Below, piece by piece: positions 42,105 to 50,340 of a DNA stretch of 64,000 bases (position 1 is its first letter; the number at the start of each line of letters is the position of its first letter). The stretch covers positions 93,725 to 157,724 of the forward strand of contig CAKRNO010000001.1 of the NCBI GenBank assembly GCA_934371135.1. The letters are read 5' to 3'. The translations under genes and the position numbers were made by a program. This DNA comes from an uncultured Eubacteriales bacterium (GTDB lineage: Bacteria > Bacillota > Clostridia > Oscillospirales > CAG-272). Under the pieces are notes generated by a model. That model searched no databases and was not told the origin of the DNA. It was given only the letters and a program-made list of their open reading frames with translations.

Positions 42105-42380
42105 ATGAACAAAACACAACTGATTCAGGTAGTTGCAGACAAGACCGAACTTTCGAGAAAAGATGCCGAGGCGGCAGTCAACGCCGTATTCGAGGCAATC
42201 GTTGAGGCTATGAAGGCTGGTGACAAAGTACAGCTGATCGGCTTCGGCGCTTTCGGCACGAAGGAAGTCGCTGCCAAGAAGTATGTCGACCGTTTCGGCG
42301 GCGGCAAAGAGGTCACCAAGCCCGCGTACAAGAAGCCCACTTTTGTCGCCGGTAAGGCACTCAAGGACGCTCTGAACTGA
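42105..42380 (+). CDS. hup: DNA-binding protein HU
   Basis: HU is the abundant dimeric nucleoid protein. The product has 91 residues starting MNKTQLIQVVADKTELSRK. It has the IGFGAFGTKEVAAKK core and a DNA-clasping arm (YVDRFGGGKEVTKPAYKKP) that deviates slightly from the usual RNPQTGE form: the arm tip reads RFGGGKE. The ATG at 42105 is clear by homology; the frame open to 41829 is upstream noise. It is followed after 9 nt by rqcP. Confidence 0.96.
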   Translation: MNKTQLIQVVADKTELSRKDAEAAVNAVFEAIVEAMKAGDKVQLIGFGAFGTKEVAAKKYVDRFGGGKEVTKPAYKKPTFVAGKALKDALN

Positions 42381-42389
42381 TTCCCACGT

Positions 42390-42632
42390 ATGCGCCTCGA
42401 TAAGTATCTGAAGGTATCCCGTATCATCAAGCGCAGGACGGTCGCGAATGATGCCTGCGATGCTTCGCACATTTCCGTGAATGGGAAGGTGGCAAAGGCA
42501 TCGTATGACGTCAAGGTCGGCGATGTGATTGAGATCGGCTTCGGGCAGAAGACGCTCCGCGTCCGCGTGACCGACGTCAGGGATACGACGAAGAAGGCGG
42601 AAGCCGCTGACCTTTTTGAGGTGCTTCCGTAA
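42390..42632 (+). CDS. rqcP: S4-domain RNA-binding protein RqcP (YabO/Hsp15-like)
   Basis: An 80-residue S4-domain protein (MRLDKYLKVSRIIKRRTVAN, then ISVNGKVAKASYDVKVGDVIEI in two parts). In Firmicutes RqcP works with RqcH to add alanine tails to stalled nascent chains on the large ribosomal subunit. The hup–rqcP–yabP–yabQ order matches the conserved Firmicutes neighbourhood. A terminator follows the stop within 11 nt. Confidence 0.93.
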   Translation: MRLDKYLKVSRIIKRRTVANDACDASHISVNGKVAKASYDVKVGDVIEIGFGQKTLRVRVTDVRDTTKKAEAADLFEVLP

Positions 42633-42633
42633 G

Positions 42634-42661
42634 GAATAAGTGAAAAACCTCCGCATAGATT
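42634..42661 (+). promoter_or_regulatory. SigE-like promoter candidate for yabPQ
   Basis: GAATAAG (42634–42640), 13 nt, CATAGATT (42654–42661) resembles the sporulation SigE pattern. It overlaps the 5' arm of the terminator; the start near 42668 would fall in the hairpin loop. yabP is a SigE target in Bacillus. Confidence 0.45.
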
Positions 42662-42686
42662 GTAGTAAATCATGCGGAGGTTTTTT
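42643..42686 (+). terminator. Terminator whose 3' arm contains the yabP Shine-Dalgarno
   Basis: AAAAACCTCCGCAT (42643–42656) pairs with ATGCGGAGGTTTTT (42672–42685) around a 15-nt loop, followed by T. GGAGG (42676–42680) lies in the 3' arm, 8 nt before the yabP ATG. Confidence 0.9.
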
Positions 42687-42688
42687 CT

Positions 42689-42967
42689 ATGCCGGATACA
42701 GTCGGAACGGGGCTCGTGCATCATGTTACCATGCACGAATGCAAAACGGTACTCATCACCGGGGTGAAGGAGGTCATCAGCTTCGATGAGCTGGCGGTGC
42801 TGCTCGTCACCTCATGCGGGCAGATGACGATTGAGGGCGACGGTCTGCACATATCGCGCCTGGACCTGGATCGGGGAGAAGCAGATGTGGACGGTACCGT
42901 CACCGGAATATTTTACAGCAAGATCAAGGAGAAGAACGGCGGTATTTTCCGTCGCTTCCGTGACTGA
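42689..42967 (+). CDS. yabP: Sporulation protein YabP
   Basis: A 92-residue protein of the YabP/YqfC family. The conserved segments are HECKTVLITGVKEVISFDEL, TSCGQMTIEGDGLHI and VDGTVTGIFYSK. In Bacillus YabP is expressed under SigE in the mother cell. It starts just after a terminator whose 3' arm holds its ribosome site. It overlaps yabQ by one base (TGATG). Its presence suggests a spore-forming ancestry, though family members persist in some non-sporulating Clostridia. Confidence 0.9.
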   Translation: MPDTVGTGLVHHVTMHECKTVLITGVKEVISFDELAVLLVTSCGQMTIEGDGLHISRLDLDRGEADVDGTVTGIFYSKIKEKNGGIFRRFRD

Positions 42968-43509
42968 TGGATGTCGGCATGACGGCACTCGCCGTCGCAT
43001 TTCTGACATCTGTTGCACTTGGAGGCATTCTGTGTTTGTTTTACTGCTATCTGCGGTTCTGCATCAAGCTTTGCCTGCCGTTGCGCGGTCGGAAATGGAT
43101 GCGGGAGGTATGGATCTTTTTCAGGATCATATTTGCGTCTTTCGTCATTCTGCTTTTCCTCTATGCGACCAACCGCGGTATATTCCGTTGGTTTCTGACG
43201 GGCGGGGTGGTGGCAGCGTGCCTGTTGACAGACCGGCTCCTTGGTCGGCGGTTGCGCCGCATTGGGGATGCGCTGACTGAACGGGTGCGCCGCATCATTC
43301 TGCGATGCCTGTGTTGGGTAACGGCACCGCTGCGCAGATTGGCGCGTAGTATCGCCGGTGCGATTGCAGCGGTTACGCGTAAAATAGGCTTGCGGGTCGT
43401 CTTGGTTTATGATAGACTTATGGCAAAGCGCTACGATAAAAAACGGCGATCCTGTCTCCTGCGTACTGCGCGCGAGGATCTGGCGGGATTGCTCGGAGGT
43501 ATAAATTGA
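42967..43509 (+). CDS. yabQ: Spore cortex protein YabQ
   Basis: A 180-residue membrane protein: helices at about 7–30, 47–66 and 72–90, then a basic cytoplasmic tail rich in Arg (DRLLGRRLRRIGDALTERVR). Position after yabP and the membrane layout fit YabQ, which in Bacillus is needed for the spore cortex. In the usual neighbourhood divIC comes next; here a fumarase subunit gene overlaps its last bases. Confidence 0.82.
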   Translation: MDVGMTALAVAFLTSVALGGILCLFYCYLRFCIKLCLPLRGRKWMREVWIFFRIIFASFVILLFLYATNRGIFRWFLTGGVVAACLLTDRLLGRRLRRIGDALTERVRRIILRCLCWVTAPLRRLARSIAGAIAAVTRKIGLRVVLVYDRLMAKRYDKKRRSCLLRTAREDLAGLLGGIN

Positions 43510-44351
43510 GGGAAATTGAAGCTTCGTCCGTCACGGAGATGGTGCGTCAACTGCTTTTGGAGGCTAATATCGAGGCGGATCCTGCCGTTTGCGCGGCAAT
43601 CAGAAATGCGCGGGGGAGAGAAGCGGGCGCGCTACCCCTCCATGTATTGGATTGCCTGGAGAAAAACCTGGACGCTGCCGGGCGGTCTGGGCTCCCGATC
43701 TGTCAGGATACCGGTATGGCGGTCGTATTCGTCGATATGGGTGTCGACGCACATCTGACAGGCGGATATCTGCAGGAAGCGGTAGACAAAGGGGTCAGCG
43801 AAGCATATCTGGACGGGAAGATGCGTTGCTCCATCGTGGAGGATCCGCTCTATCATCGGAAAAACACCGGCAATAACACGCCGGCGCTCATCCATCTCCG
43901 GCAGGTCCCCGGTGACAGGATCTGCATGACGGTGGCGCCGAAAGGGTTCGGCAGCGAGAATATGAGTCGCATCCGTATGTTTACCCCCGCAGCGACCGAG
44001 GACGATATTGTTGCTTTCGTCCGGGAGAGTGTCCTTGTCGCGGGCGCCAATCCCTGCCCGCCGATCATCGTCGGGGTTGGGCTCGGGTCGGATTTCGAGG
44101 GGGTTGCGCTGCTCGCCAAACGCGCGCTCACCCGTCCGCTCGGCTCCCATCATGCGGAGGCGGACTATGCCAGCCTGGAGGATCGCCTGCTCGCAGAAAT
44201 CAATCGACTGGGCATCGGACCTCAGGGGTTCGGCGGAGCGACGACTGCCCTGGCAGTCCATGTGGAAAAGGCGCCGACGCATATTGCGGGGCTCCCGTGT
44301 GCCGTGAATATCTGCTGTCACGTTTACCGGCACGCGACTGGCATATTGTAA
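43506..44351 (+). CDS. Class I fumarate hydratase, alpha subunit
   Basis: A 281-residue subunit of the two-part iron–sulfur hydro-lyases (fumarase or L(+)-tartrate dehydratase, TtdA-like). Cluster and active-site segments are LPICQDTGMAVVF, VEDPLYHRKNTGNNTPALIH and GANPCPPIIVGVGLGSD. The TTG start has CGGAGG 7 nt upstream and overlaps yabQ by 4 nt. The beta subunit (TtdB-like), normally the next gene, is absent: a terminator follows after 1 nt. The beta partner must lie elsewhere if this enzyme is functional. Confidence 0.92.
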   Translation: MREIEASSVTEMVRQLLLEANIEADPAVCAAIRNARGREAGALPLHVLDCLEKNLDAAGRSGLPICQDTGMAVVFVDMGVDAHLTGGYLQEAVDKGVSEAYLDGKMRCSIVEDPLYHRKNTGNNTPALIHLRQVPGDRICMTVAPKGFGSENMSRIRMFTPAATEDDIVAFVRESVLVAGANPCPPIIVGVGLGSDFEGVALLAKRALTRPLGSHHAEADYASLEDRLLAEINRLGIGPQGFGGATTALAVHVEKAPTHIAGLPCAVNICCHVYRHATGIL

Positions 44352-44352
44352 T

Positions 44353-44390
44353 AAAAACACCGGAAAACTTTTGCGTTTTCCGGTGTTTTT
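44353..44390 (+). terminator. Terminator after the fumarase subunit gene
   Basis: A 16-bp perfect stem, AAAAACACCGGAAAAC / GTTTTCCGGTGTTTTT, loop TTTTGC, which begins right after the stop codon. Confidence 0.95.
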
Positions 44391-44451
44391 GTGCACATTT
44401 TACAAAGGGTATAGTTTCCAGTCAACATACTTGTAGAAAACGGAAAAAGCG

Positions 44452-44481
44452 TTGACATACACGCGTTATATTTGCTAAAAT
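44452..44481 (+). promoter_or_regulatory. Promoter of the glycogen operon
   Basis: TTGACA (44452–44457), 18 nt, TAAAAT (44476–44481). The leader of about 75 nt up to glgB shows no convincing structure. Confidence 0.78.
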
Positions 44482-44561
44482 ATATATAGATATTTTATTC
44501 GTGCATACCGTCGCGGTCTCCCGAATATAATGGTATGTACGATTTTTTGCGGAGGGCGCCG

Positions 44562-46574
44562 ATGAACGATATTCGAACGGATTTGTATTTGTTCCACCAG
44601 GGGACAAACTTTGCTGCGTATCGTTTCCTCGGTTGTCACATGGAATGCACGACAGAAGGTCGCTTTCTTTACACTTTCCGCACCTGGGCACCCAAGGCGC
44701 ACCACGTGGACGTGGTGGGAGAATTCTGCGGGTGGGACGGTGGGCTTGCCATGCACCGTGTCTCGGACGGCGGCGTATGGGAAGTCACTTACGAGTCCTC
44801 CGATTCGCTTGAAGGTAAGGTGTACAAGTACCGCGTGCGTTCGCCGAAAGGCGAGTTCCTGAAAGGGGATCCGTACGCGTTCTTCTCGCGCGGAGGGGCA
44901 GACGGCGCGACCATCATCTGGCACGACCACGGTTATACATGGCACGATGATGCGTGGCTCACGCATCGGCACGAGACGGTCACCTCCCGTGACGGTTCCT
45001 ATATGCCGTGCCCCATGAACATTTATGAGGTGCACCTCGGCTCCTTTATGAAGCACGACGACGGCAGCTATCTTTCCTACCGCGAATCGGCGGAGAAGCT
45101 GGCACCTTATGTCAAGAGCATGGGCTACACCCATGTGGAGCTCATGCCGATTACCGAATACCCCTACGATCGCTCCTGGGGGTACCAGGTGTGCGGTTTC
45201 TACGCTCCCACCTCCCGGTTCGGTACTCCGGATGACTTCCGGTATTTTGTTGATACGCTCCACAGCGCTGGGGTCGGCGTCATCCTCGACTGGGTGCCTG
45301 CTCATTTCCCGAAAGACGGATGGGGGCTGTATGAGTTCGACGGCTACCCGACCTACGAATATCAGGGGAAAGACCGGCAGGAGTCTCCCTCCTGGGGGAC
45401 GCGGTTCTTTGATCTCGGTCGCCCCGAGGTACAGGCGTTTCTCATCTCGGATGCGATCTTCTGGCTGCAGGAATACCATGTGGACGGCCTCCGCGTCGAT
45501 GCCGTTTCCTCCATGCTGTATCTGGATTATGACCGGAAGCCGGGCGAATGGTTTCCCAATATATACGGCGAGAATAAGAACCTCGAGGCGATTGCGTTCT
45601 TCCGCAAACTGAATGCGCACGTTTTCGGCATTATGCCTGACGCTCTGATGATTGCGGAGGAGTCCACTTCCTGGGGCGGTATTACGCATCCTGCCTACGA
45701 GGGCGGGCTCGGTTTCAACCTGAAGTGGAACATGGGGTGGGCCAACGATTTCTTTGATTATCTGGCGACGGATCCGTATTTCCGTCAGTATCACCACCAT
45801 GCGCTCAATTTCCCCATCATGTACGCTTATAATGAGAACTATATTCTCCCGATCTCCCATGATGAGGTCGTGTACGGGAAAAAGTCCCTGATCGACAAAG
45901 CCTTCGGCTCTTATGAGGACAAATTCCGGCAGTTCAAGACGGCGATGCTGGTACAGATGACGTACCCCGGCAAAAAGATGCTGTTCATGGGGACGGAGTT
46001 CGGGCAGTTTGCGGAATGGGATTATGCGAAGTCGGTGGAATGGTTCATGCTCGATTATCCTGCACACGCCGCCCTGCGTGAATATGTGGCGTCTCTCAAC
46101 CGTTTCTATTTATCGGAACCGTCGCTCTGGGAGCAGGATTTCCGCCCGCAGGGGTTTGCGTGGATCTATGCGGACGCCGCAAAGGAAAACATGGTTGCGT
46201 TCCGCCGTATTGCGCTGAACGGATCCGAGCTCATTGTTGTCCTGACCTTCAGCGGCAACGACCAGACGTTCCGTCTCCCTGCTGAACGGGACAAGCAGTA
46301 CGATATCGTATTTGAAACGGACGGGAACGGGGAAGAGAAGCCACCGATCCTGCCCTATCCGATTACCGTGACCGTCGAGCGTGAAGTGACGGAAAAGCCG
46401 AGAAAGAGGCGTAAAGGGAAAAATACGGCGACAGCGGACGCCAAGGAGGAATCACCGGTGGTGAAGACCGTCCGCGAGAACCGCGAGGAGTGGTACATTG
46501 ATGTACCGCTTGCCCGTATGTCCGGTATTGTTCTCCGCGTGGCAAACGGAGATAAGAATAAGATTTTTCTATAA
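44562..46574 (+). CDS. glgB: 1,4-alpha-glucan branching enzyme
   Basis: GlgB introduces alpha-1,6 branches into glycogen. I start at ATG 44562 (MNDIRTDLYLF) because GGAGGG lies 5 nt upstream, giving 670 residues; an ATG at 44535 has no such site. An N-terminal CBM48-like domain (YTFRTWAPKAHHVDVVGEFCGWDG in parts) precedes the GH13 barrel with nucleophile Asp313 (LRVDAVSSM) and acid Glu366 (IAEESTSWGG). Near the C-terminus is a basic insertion, EKPRKRRKGKN, of unknown role. First gene of the glycogen operon. Confidence 0.95.
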   Translation: MNDIRTDLYLFHQGTNFAAYRFLGCHMECTTEGRFLYTFRTWAPKAHHVDVVGEFCGWDGGLAMHRVSDGGVWEVTYESSDSLEGKVYKYRVRSPKGEFLKGDPYAFFSRGGADGATIIWHDHGYTWHDDAWLTHRHETVTSRDGSYMPCPMNIYEVHLGSFMKHDDGSYLSYRESAEKLAPYVKSMGYTHVELMPITEYPYDRSWGYQVCGFYAPTSRFGTPDDFRYFVDTLHSAGVGVILDWVPAHFPKDGWGLYEFDGYPTYEYQGKDRQESPSWGTRFFDLGRPEVQAFLISDAIFWLQEYHVDGLRVDAVSSMLYLDYDRKPGEWFPNIYGENKNLEAIAFFRKLNAHVFGIMPDALMIAEESTSWGGITHPAYEGGLGFNLKWNMGWANDFFDYLATDPYFRQYHHHALNFPIMYAYNENYILPISHDEVVYGKKSLIDKAFGSYEDKFRQFKTAMLVQMTYPGKKMLFMGTEFGQFAEWDYAKSVEWFMLDYPAHAALREYVASLNRFYLSEPSLWEQDFRPQGFAWIYADAAKENMVAFRRIALNGSELIVVLTFSGNDQTFRLPAERDKQYDIVFETDGNGEEKPPILPYPITVTVEREVTEKPRKRRKGKNTATADAKEESPVVKTVRENREEWYIDVPLARMSGIVLRVANGDKNKIFL

Positions 46575-46586
46575 CGGAGGTCTATC

Positions 46587-47729
46587 ATGTATTGTAAAAA
46601 AGAGTGCATTGCAATGCTACTCGCAGGCGGACAGGGAAGCCGTCTCTACGAGTTGACCCAACAGACGGCGAAACCCGCCGTTACTTTTGGGGGGAAGTAC
46701 AAAATCATTGATTTCCCGCTCTCCAACTGCATTAACTCCGGAATTGACACGGTCGGCGTTCTGACCCAGTACCAGCCTCTGGCGCTGAATGAGTATGTCG
46801 GTAACGGCGCACCGTGGGATCTTGACCGCACGAGAGGCGGTCTTACGGTCCTGCCTCCGTACATGGGTAGCCGTCGTTCCGATTGGTATAAGGGGACGGC
46901 GAACGCCATCTACCAGAATATCAACTTCATACGGCAATACTCCCCCGATTACGTGCTGGTGCTCTCAGGCGATCATATTTACCGCATGGACTACTCGCTC
47001 ATGCTGAAACAGCACAAAGAAACGGGTGCTGCCTGCACCATCGCGACCATAACGGTGCCGATGGAGGAGGCGAGCCGTTTCGGCATCTGCAACACGCGCG
47101 AGGACGGGAGCATCTACGAGTTTGAGGAAAAACCGAAGAACCCGAAAAACAACCAGGCATCCATGGGGATCTACATTTTTACGGCTGATATTCTCCTCCG
47201 GTATCTGGAGACAGATGAAGCGGATGAGAAATCGCAGAACGATTTCGGGAAAAACATCATCCCGAACCTCCTCGCCAACGGCGAAAAGGTCTTCGCCTAC
47301 CGTTACAACGACTACTGGAAAGACGTCGGGACGATCGCCTCGCTGTGGGAAGCCAACATGGACACGCTTGGTGAGGATCCGATACTGAATCTTTCACTCC
47401 CGTCGTTCCGCATTTTCTCGAGGAACATCGCCCGCGCGCCGCAGTATATCGGCGCGTCGGCACAGATACAGGATGCCATGATCTCCGAGGGATGCGAGAT
47501 CAACGGCACGGTCGAACACTCCGTGCTCTCAGGTGGTGTCGTCGTGGAGGAGGGGGCGGTCGTCAGAAACTCCGTCATCATGGAGGATGTCCGCATTTGC
47601 CGCGGTGCGACGGTGGACTATGCCATCATCGACAGCGACTCTGTGGTATGCGAGGGCGCCCATGTCGGTGACCCTGCCGCCGATAAGAACAGTATCAAGG
47701 TCATTGCAAAGGGAAGCGAGGTAAAGTAA
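46587..47729 (+). CDS. glgC: Glucose-1-phosphate adenylyltransferase
   Basis: GlgC makes ADP-glucose, the donor for glycogen synthesis, and is the controlled step of the pathway. The product has 380 residues with the nucleotide-binding GGQGSRLYELT near the N-terminus, LSGDHIYRMDY and a C-terminal left-handed beta-helix (VVVEEGAVVRNSVIM). An ACGGAGG site precedes the ATG. One base separates it from glgD, its likely partner subunit. Confidence 0.96.
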   Translation: MYCKKECIAMLLAGGQGSRLYELTQQTAKPAVTFGGKYKIIDFPLSNCINSGIDTVGVLTQYQPLALNEYVGNGAPWDLDRTRGGLTVLPPYMGSRRSDWYKGTANAIYQNINFIRQYSPDYVLVLSGDHIYRMDYSLMLKQHKETGAACTIATITVPMEEASRFGICNTREDGSIYEFEEKPKNPKNNQASMGIYIFTADILLRYLETDEADEKSQNDFGKNIIPNLLANGEKVFAYRYNDYWKDVGTIASLWEANMDTLGEDPILNLSLPSFRIFSRNIARAPQYIGASAQIQDAMISEGCEINGTVEHSVLSGGVVVEEGAVVRNSVIMEDVRICRGATVDYAIIDSDSVVCEGAHVGDPAADKNSIKVIAKGSEVK

Positions 47730-47730
47730 G

Positions 47731-48861
47731 ATGAGTGCTGCTGGCATTATTTTTTCAAACCTGAACGATAATACGCTGTCCCGGTTGACCGCGGACAGGA
47801 CGGTCGCCGCGATTCCTTTCGGCTGCCGTTACCGGCTGGTGGACTTCGCGCTTTCCAACATGGTCAATGCGGGGATTTCCAATATTTCGCTGATTGCCAA
47901 TTATAACTACCGTTCGCTCAACGAACATATCGGTTCCGGTAAGGACTGGGATCTCGCGCGCCGTGCGGGTGGTATCCGGTTCATTTCGCCGTATCAGACA
48001 GCGCGCACACCGAACTCGGTCATGTATTTGCACCACCTCGAGGCACTCAAGAGTATGCAGGAATTCGTGATGGAGATCAGCGAAGATACGGTGGTCCTCT
48101 GCGACACCGATAATATCTGCAATATTGACCTCGCCGCGGTGATTGAGGAGCACGAGGCGCGCGGGGCGGACCTCACGATGGTCACGACCCCCTGCACACC
48201 CGGCTTTTCCTCCAAGGGCGCCGTCATGATGGTAAGCGCTGACGATGCGGATCGCGTGACAGGTATCGTGAAATCCACCAAGCCGGTCGAGGGCTATCCT
48301 GACAGATTCATCAATATGTATGTGGTGCGTACGGCGTATCTGACATATATTTTGAATGCCTCCTTCTCGGAGAACTTCCAGAGCCTTTCCGAGGATGTGC
48401 TCATGAAGCAGATCGGCAACCGGAAGTACTATGTGCATCGCTTCGACGGTTTTGTGCCGCAGGTATCTTCGTTTACCGACTACTACCGCCACAGCATTGC
48501 GCTGACGCGTGAGCCGCTCCTGCGTGAGCAGCTGTTTGGCATCAAGGATCGCCCCATTTACACGAAGGTGCATAATTCCGCACCGGTTCTGTATAAGGGC
48601 GGAGCACAGGTCAAAAATTCCATGATTGCCGACGGATGCGTTATTGAGGGGACCGTGGAGAACTCGATTTTGTTCCGCGGTGTCAAGATCGGGCGCGGCG
48701 CGGTTGTCCGTGACTCCATCCTGTTCGGAGGGACGGACATCGGAGATGGCTCGACCATACAGTGCGTTGTGGCAGATAAGAATGTATCTGTTTCCGCACA
48801 CAGTACGTTGTCCGGCGCTCCCACGCTGCCGTTCTTTATCTCGAAAGGTCGTCGTGTTTAA
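47731..48861 (+). CDS. glgD: GlgD, non-catalytic partner of GlgC
   Basis: A 376-residue paralogue of GlgC found in Firmicutes; with GlgC it forms a heteromeric, more active ADP-glucose pyrophosphorylase. The N-terminal GGxGxRL loop is replaced by IFSNLNDNTLSRLTADR, so it is probably not catalytic. The rest of the fold is kept (VDFALSNMVNAGI; C-terminal beta-helix with GRGAVVRDSILF). It follows glgC by one base. Confidence 0.94.
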   Translation: MSAAGIIFSNLNDNTLSRLTADRTVAAIPFGCRYRLVDFALSNMVNAGISNISLIANYNYRSLNEHIGSGKDWDLARRAGGIRFISPYQTARTPNSVMYLHHLEALKSMQEFVMEISEDTVVLCDTDNICNIDLAAVIEEHEARGADLTMVTTPCTPGFSSKGAVMMVSADDADRVTGIVKSTKPVEGYPDRFINMYVVRTAYLTYILNASFSENFQSLSEDVLMKQIGNRKYYVHRFDGFVPQVSSFTDYYRHSIALTREPLLREQLFGIKDRPIYTKVHNSAPVLYKGGAQVKNSMIADGCVIEGTVENSILFRGVKIGRGAVVRDSILFGGTDIGDGSTIQCVVADKNVSVSAHSTLSGAPTLPFFISKGRRV

Positions 48862-48888
48862 ATCACGGCGAGGAAGGAAAGTTGTGAT

Positions 48889-50319
48889 ATGAAGATTCTT
48901 TACGCAACGAGTGAAGCTGCTCCTTTCGCCGCCTCCGGCGGACTGGGCGATGTTCTGGGCGCTTTGCCGCGGACCCTCAAGTCGCTCGATCCGGAGAAAA
49001 ATGAGGTCAGTGTCATTCTTCCTTTGTACGGGCAGATATCCGAAGCACAGCGGAAAAACATGAAGTACCTTACTTCGTACGAGATCCGGTATTCCTGGCG
49101 CAACGAGTATTGCGGCATTTTCCGCGCGGTCGTCGATGGGGTCAACTACTACTTTATTGACAACGAGCAGTACTTCAAGCGCCCCGGCTCTCTTTATGGC
49201 CAGTATGACGACGGAGAGCGGTTTGCGTTCTTCTCAATGGCAGTGATTGAGTTCATGCTGCGCATGAACGAGGTACCGGATGTTTTGCACGCCAATGACT
49301 GGCAGACCGCGATGACGGTCGTCTACCTGCGTACCAAGTATGCCGGGTGTGAGGCGCTACGCGGGGTGAAAACGGTGTTCACCATTCATAACATCGAATA
49401 CCAGGGGAAATTCGACCCGTATATCCTCGGCAATGTGTTTGCACTGGATGAGAAATACAAGTCTATCCTGGAATATGACGGTTGCCTGAACCTGATGAAG
49501 GGGGCGATTGTGTGCGCTGACCGTGTCAACACCGTCAGCCCGAACTATGCGAACGAATTGCGCCACGCATTCTTTGCCTGCGGTCTGCAAAACATCATCA
49601 ATATGTATGCCTATAAGATCTGCGGGGTCATCAACGGTATCGATACCGTATATTTTTCGCCGGATCGCGGTGGGGATATTGATTACCCGTACGATGCCTC
49701 GACGGTGACGGAGGGGAAGGCAAAGAATAAACTGGCACTTCAGAAAGACCTCGGGCTCACGCAGGATGCGGGCATACCGATGATTGTTATGATCACGCGT
49801 CTGACGCACGCGAAGGGGCTCGACCTGGTGCTGCGCATTTTCGAGGAACTGATGCAGGAGAACGTCCAGTTCGTTCTGCTGGGGACCGGTGATGAGCAGT
49901 ATGAGAGGATTCTCTCCAATCTGGCTTCCCGTAACAGTGACAAGGCGCGTGCGCTGATTAAGTTTGACCGTGTACTCTCCAAGCAGCTGTATGCGTCTGC
50001 GGACCTGTTCCTGATGCCGTCAAAGAGCGAGCCGTGCGGGCTCTCGCAGATGATTGCCTGTGCATACGGGACCATCCCGATCGTGCGTGCGGTCGGCGGA
50101 CTCTATGACTCCATCATGCCGTATGGGGCAGAGGGGTCGAATGGCTTCCAGTTCAATAACTTTAATGCGCATGAGATGCTCTTTAAAATCAAGGATGCTC
50201 TGGCGGTTTACTATAATAAGCCGGAATGGGATGCGCTCGTCCAGCGTGCCATGCACACAGACTTTACATGGAAAAAGTCTGCGGAGAAATATCTGGATAT
50301 TTACAAAAGTTTATTTTAA
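48889..50319 (+). CDS. glgA: Glycogen synthase (GT5)
   Basis: GlgA elongates glycogen with ADP-glucose. The protein has 476 residues. The ADP-glucose loop near residue 15 reads FAASGGLGDVLGALP, where many relatives have KTGGL; the variant with Ser is familiar in Clostridia. HANDWQTA, the TIHNIEYQG segment and the C-terminal SKSEPCGLSQMIACAYG are typical. A GAGGAAGGAAAG ribosome region precedes the ATG. Confidence 0.96.
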   Translation: MKILYATSEAAPFAASGGLGDVLGALPRTLKSLDPEKNEVSVILPLYGQISEAQRKNMKYLTSYEIRYSWRNEYCGIFRAVVDGVNYYFIDNEQYFKRPGSLYGQYDDGERFAFFSMAVIEFMLRMNEVPDVLHANDWQTAMTVVYLRTKYAGCEALRGVKTVFTIHNIEYQGKFDPYILGNVFALDEKYKSILEYDGCLNLMKGAIVCADRVNTVSPNYANELRHAFFACGLQNIINMYAYKICGVINGIDTVYFSPDRGGDIDYPYDASTVTEGKAKNKLALQKDLGLTQDAGIPMIVMITRLTHAKGLDLVLRIFEELMQENVQFVLLGTGDEQYERILSNLASRNSDKARALIKFDRVLSKQLYASADLFLMPSKSEPCGLSQMIACAYGTIPIVRAVGGLYDSIMPYGAEGSNGFQFNNFNAHEMLFKIKDALAVYYNKPEWDALVQRAMHTDFTWKKSAEKYLDIYKSLF

Positions 50320-50340
50320 TGAGGGAAAGAATTTAAGCCG

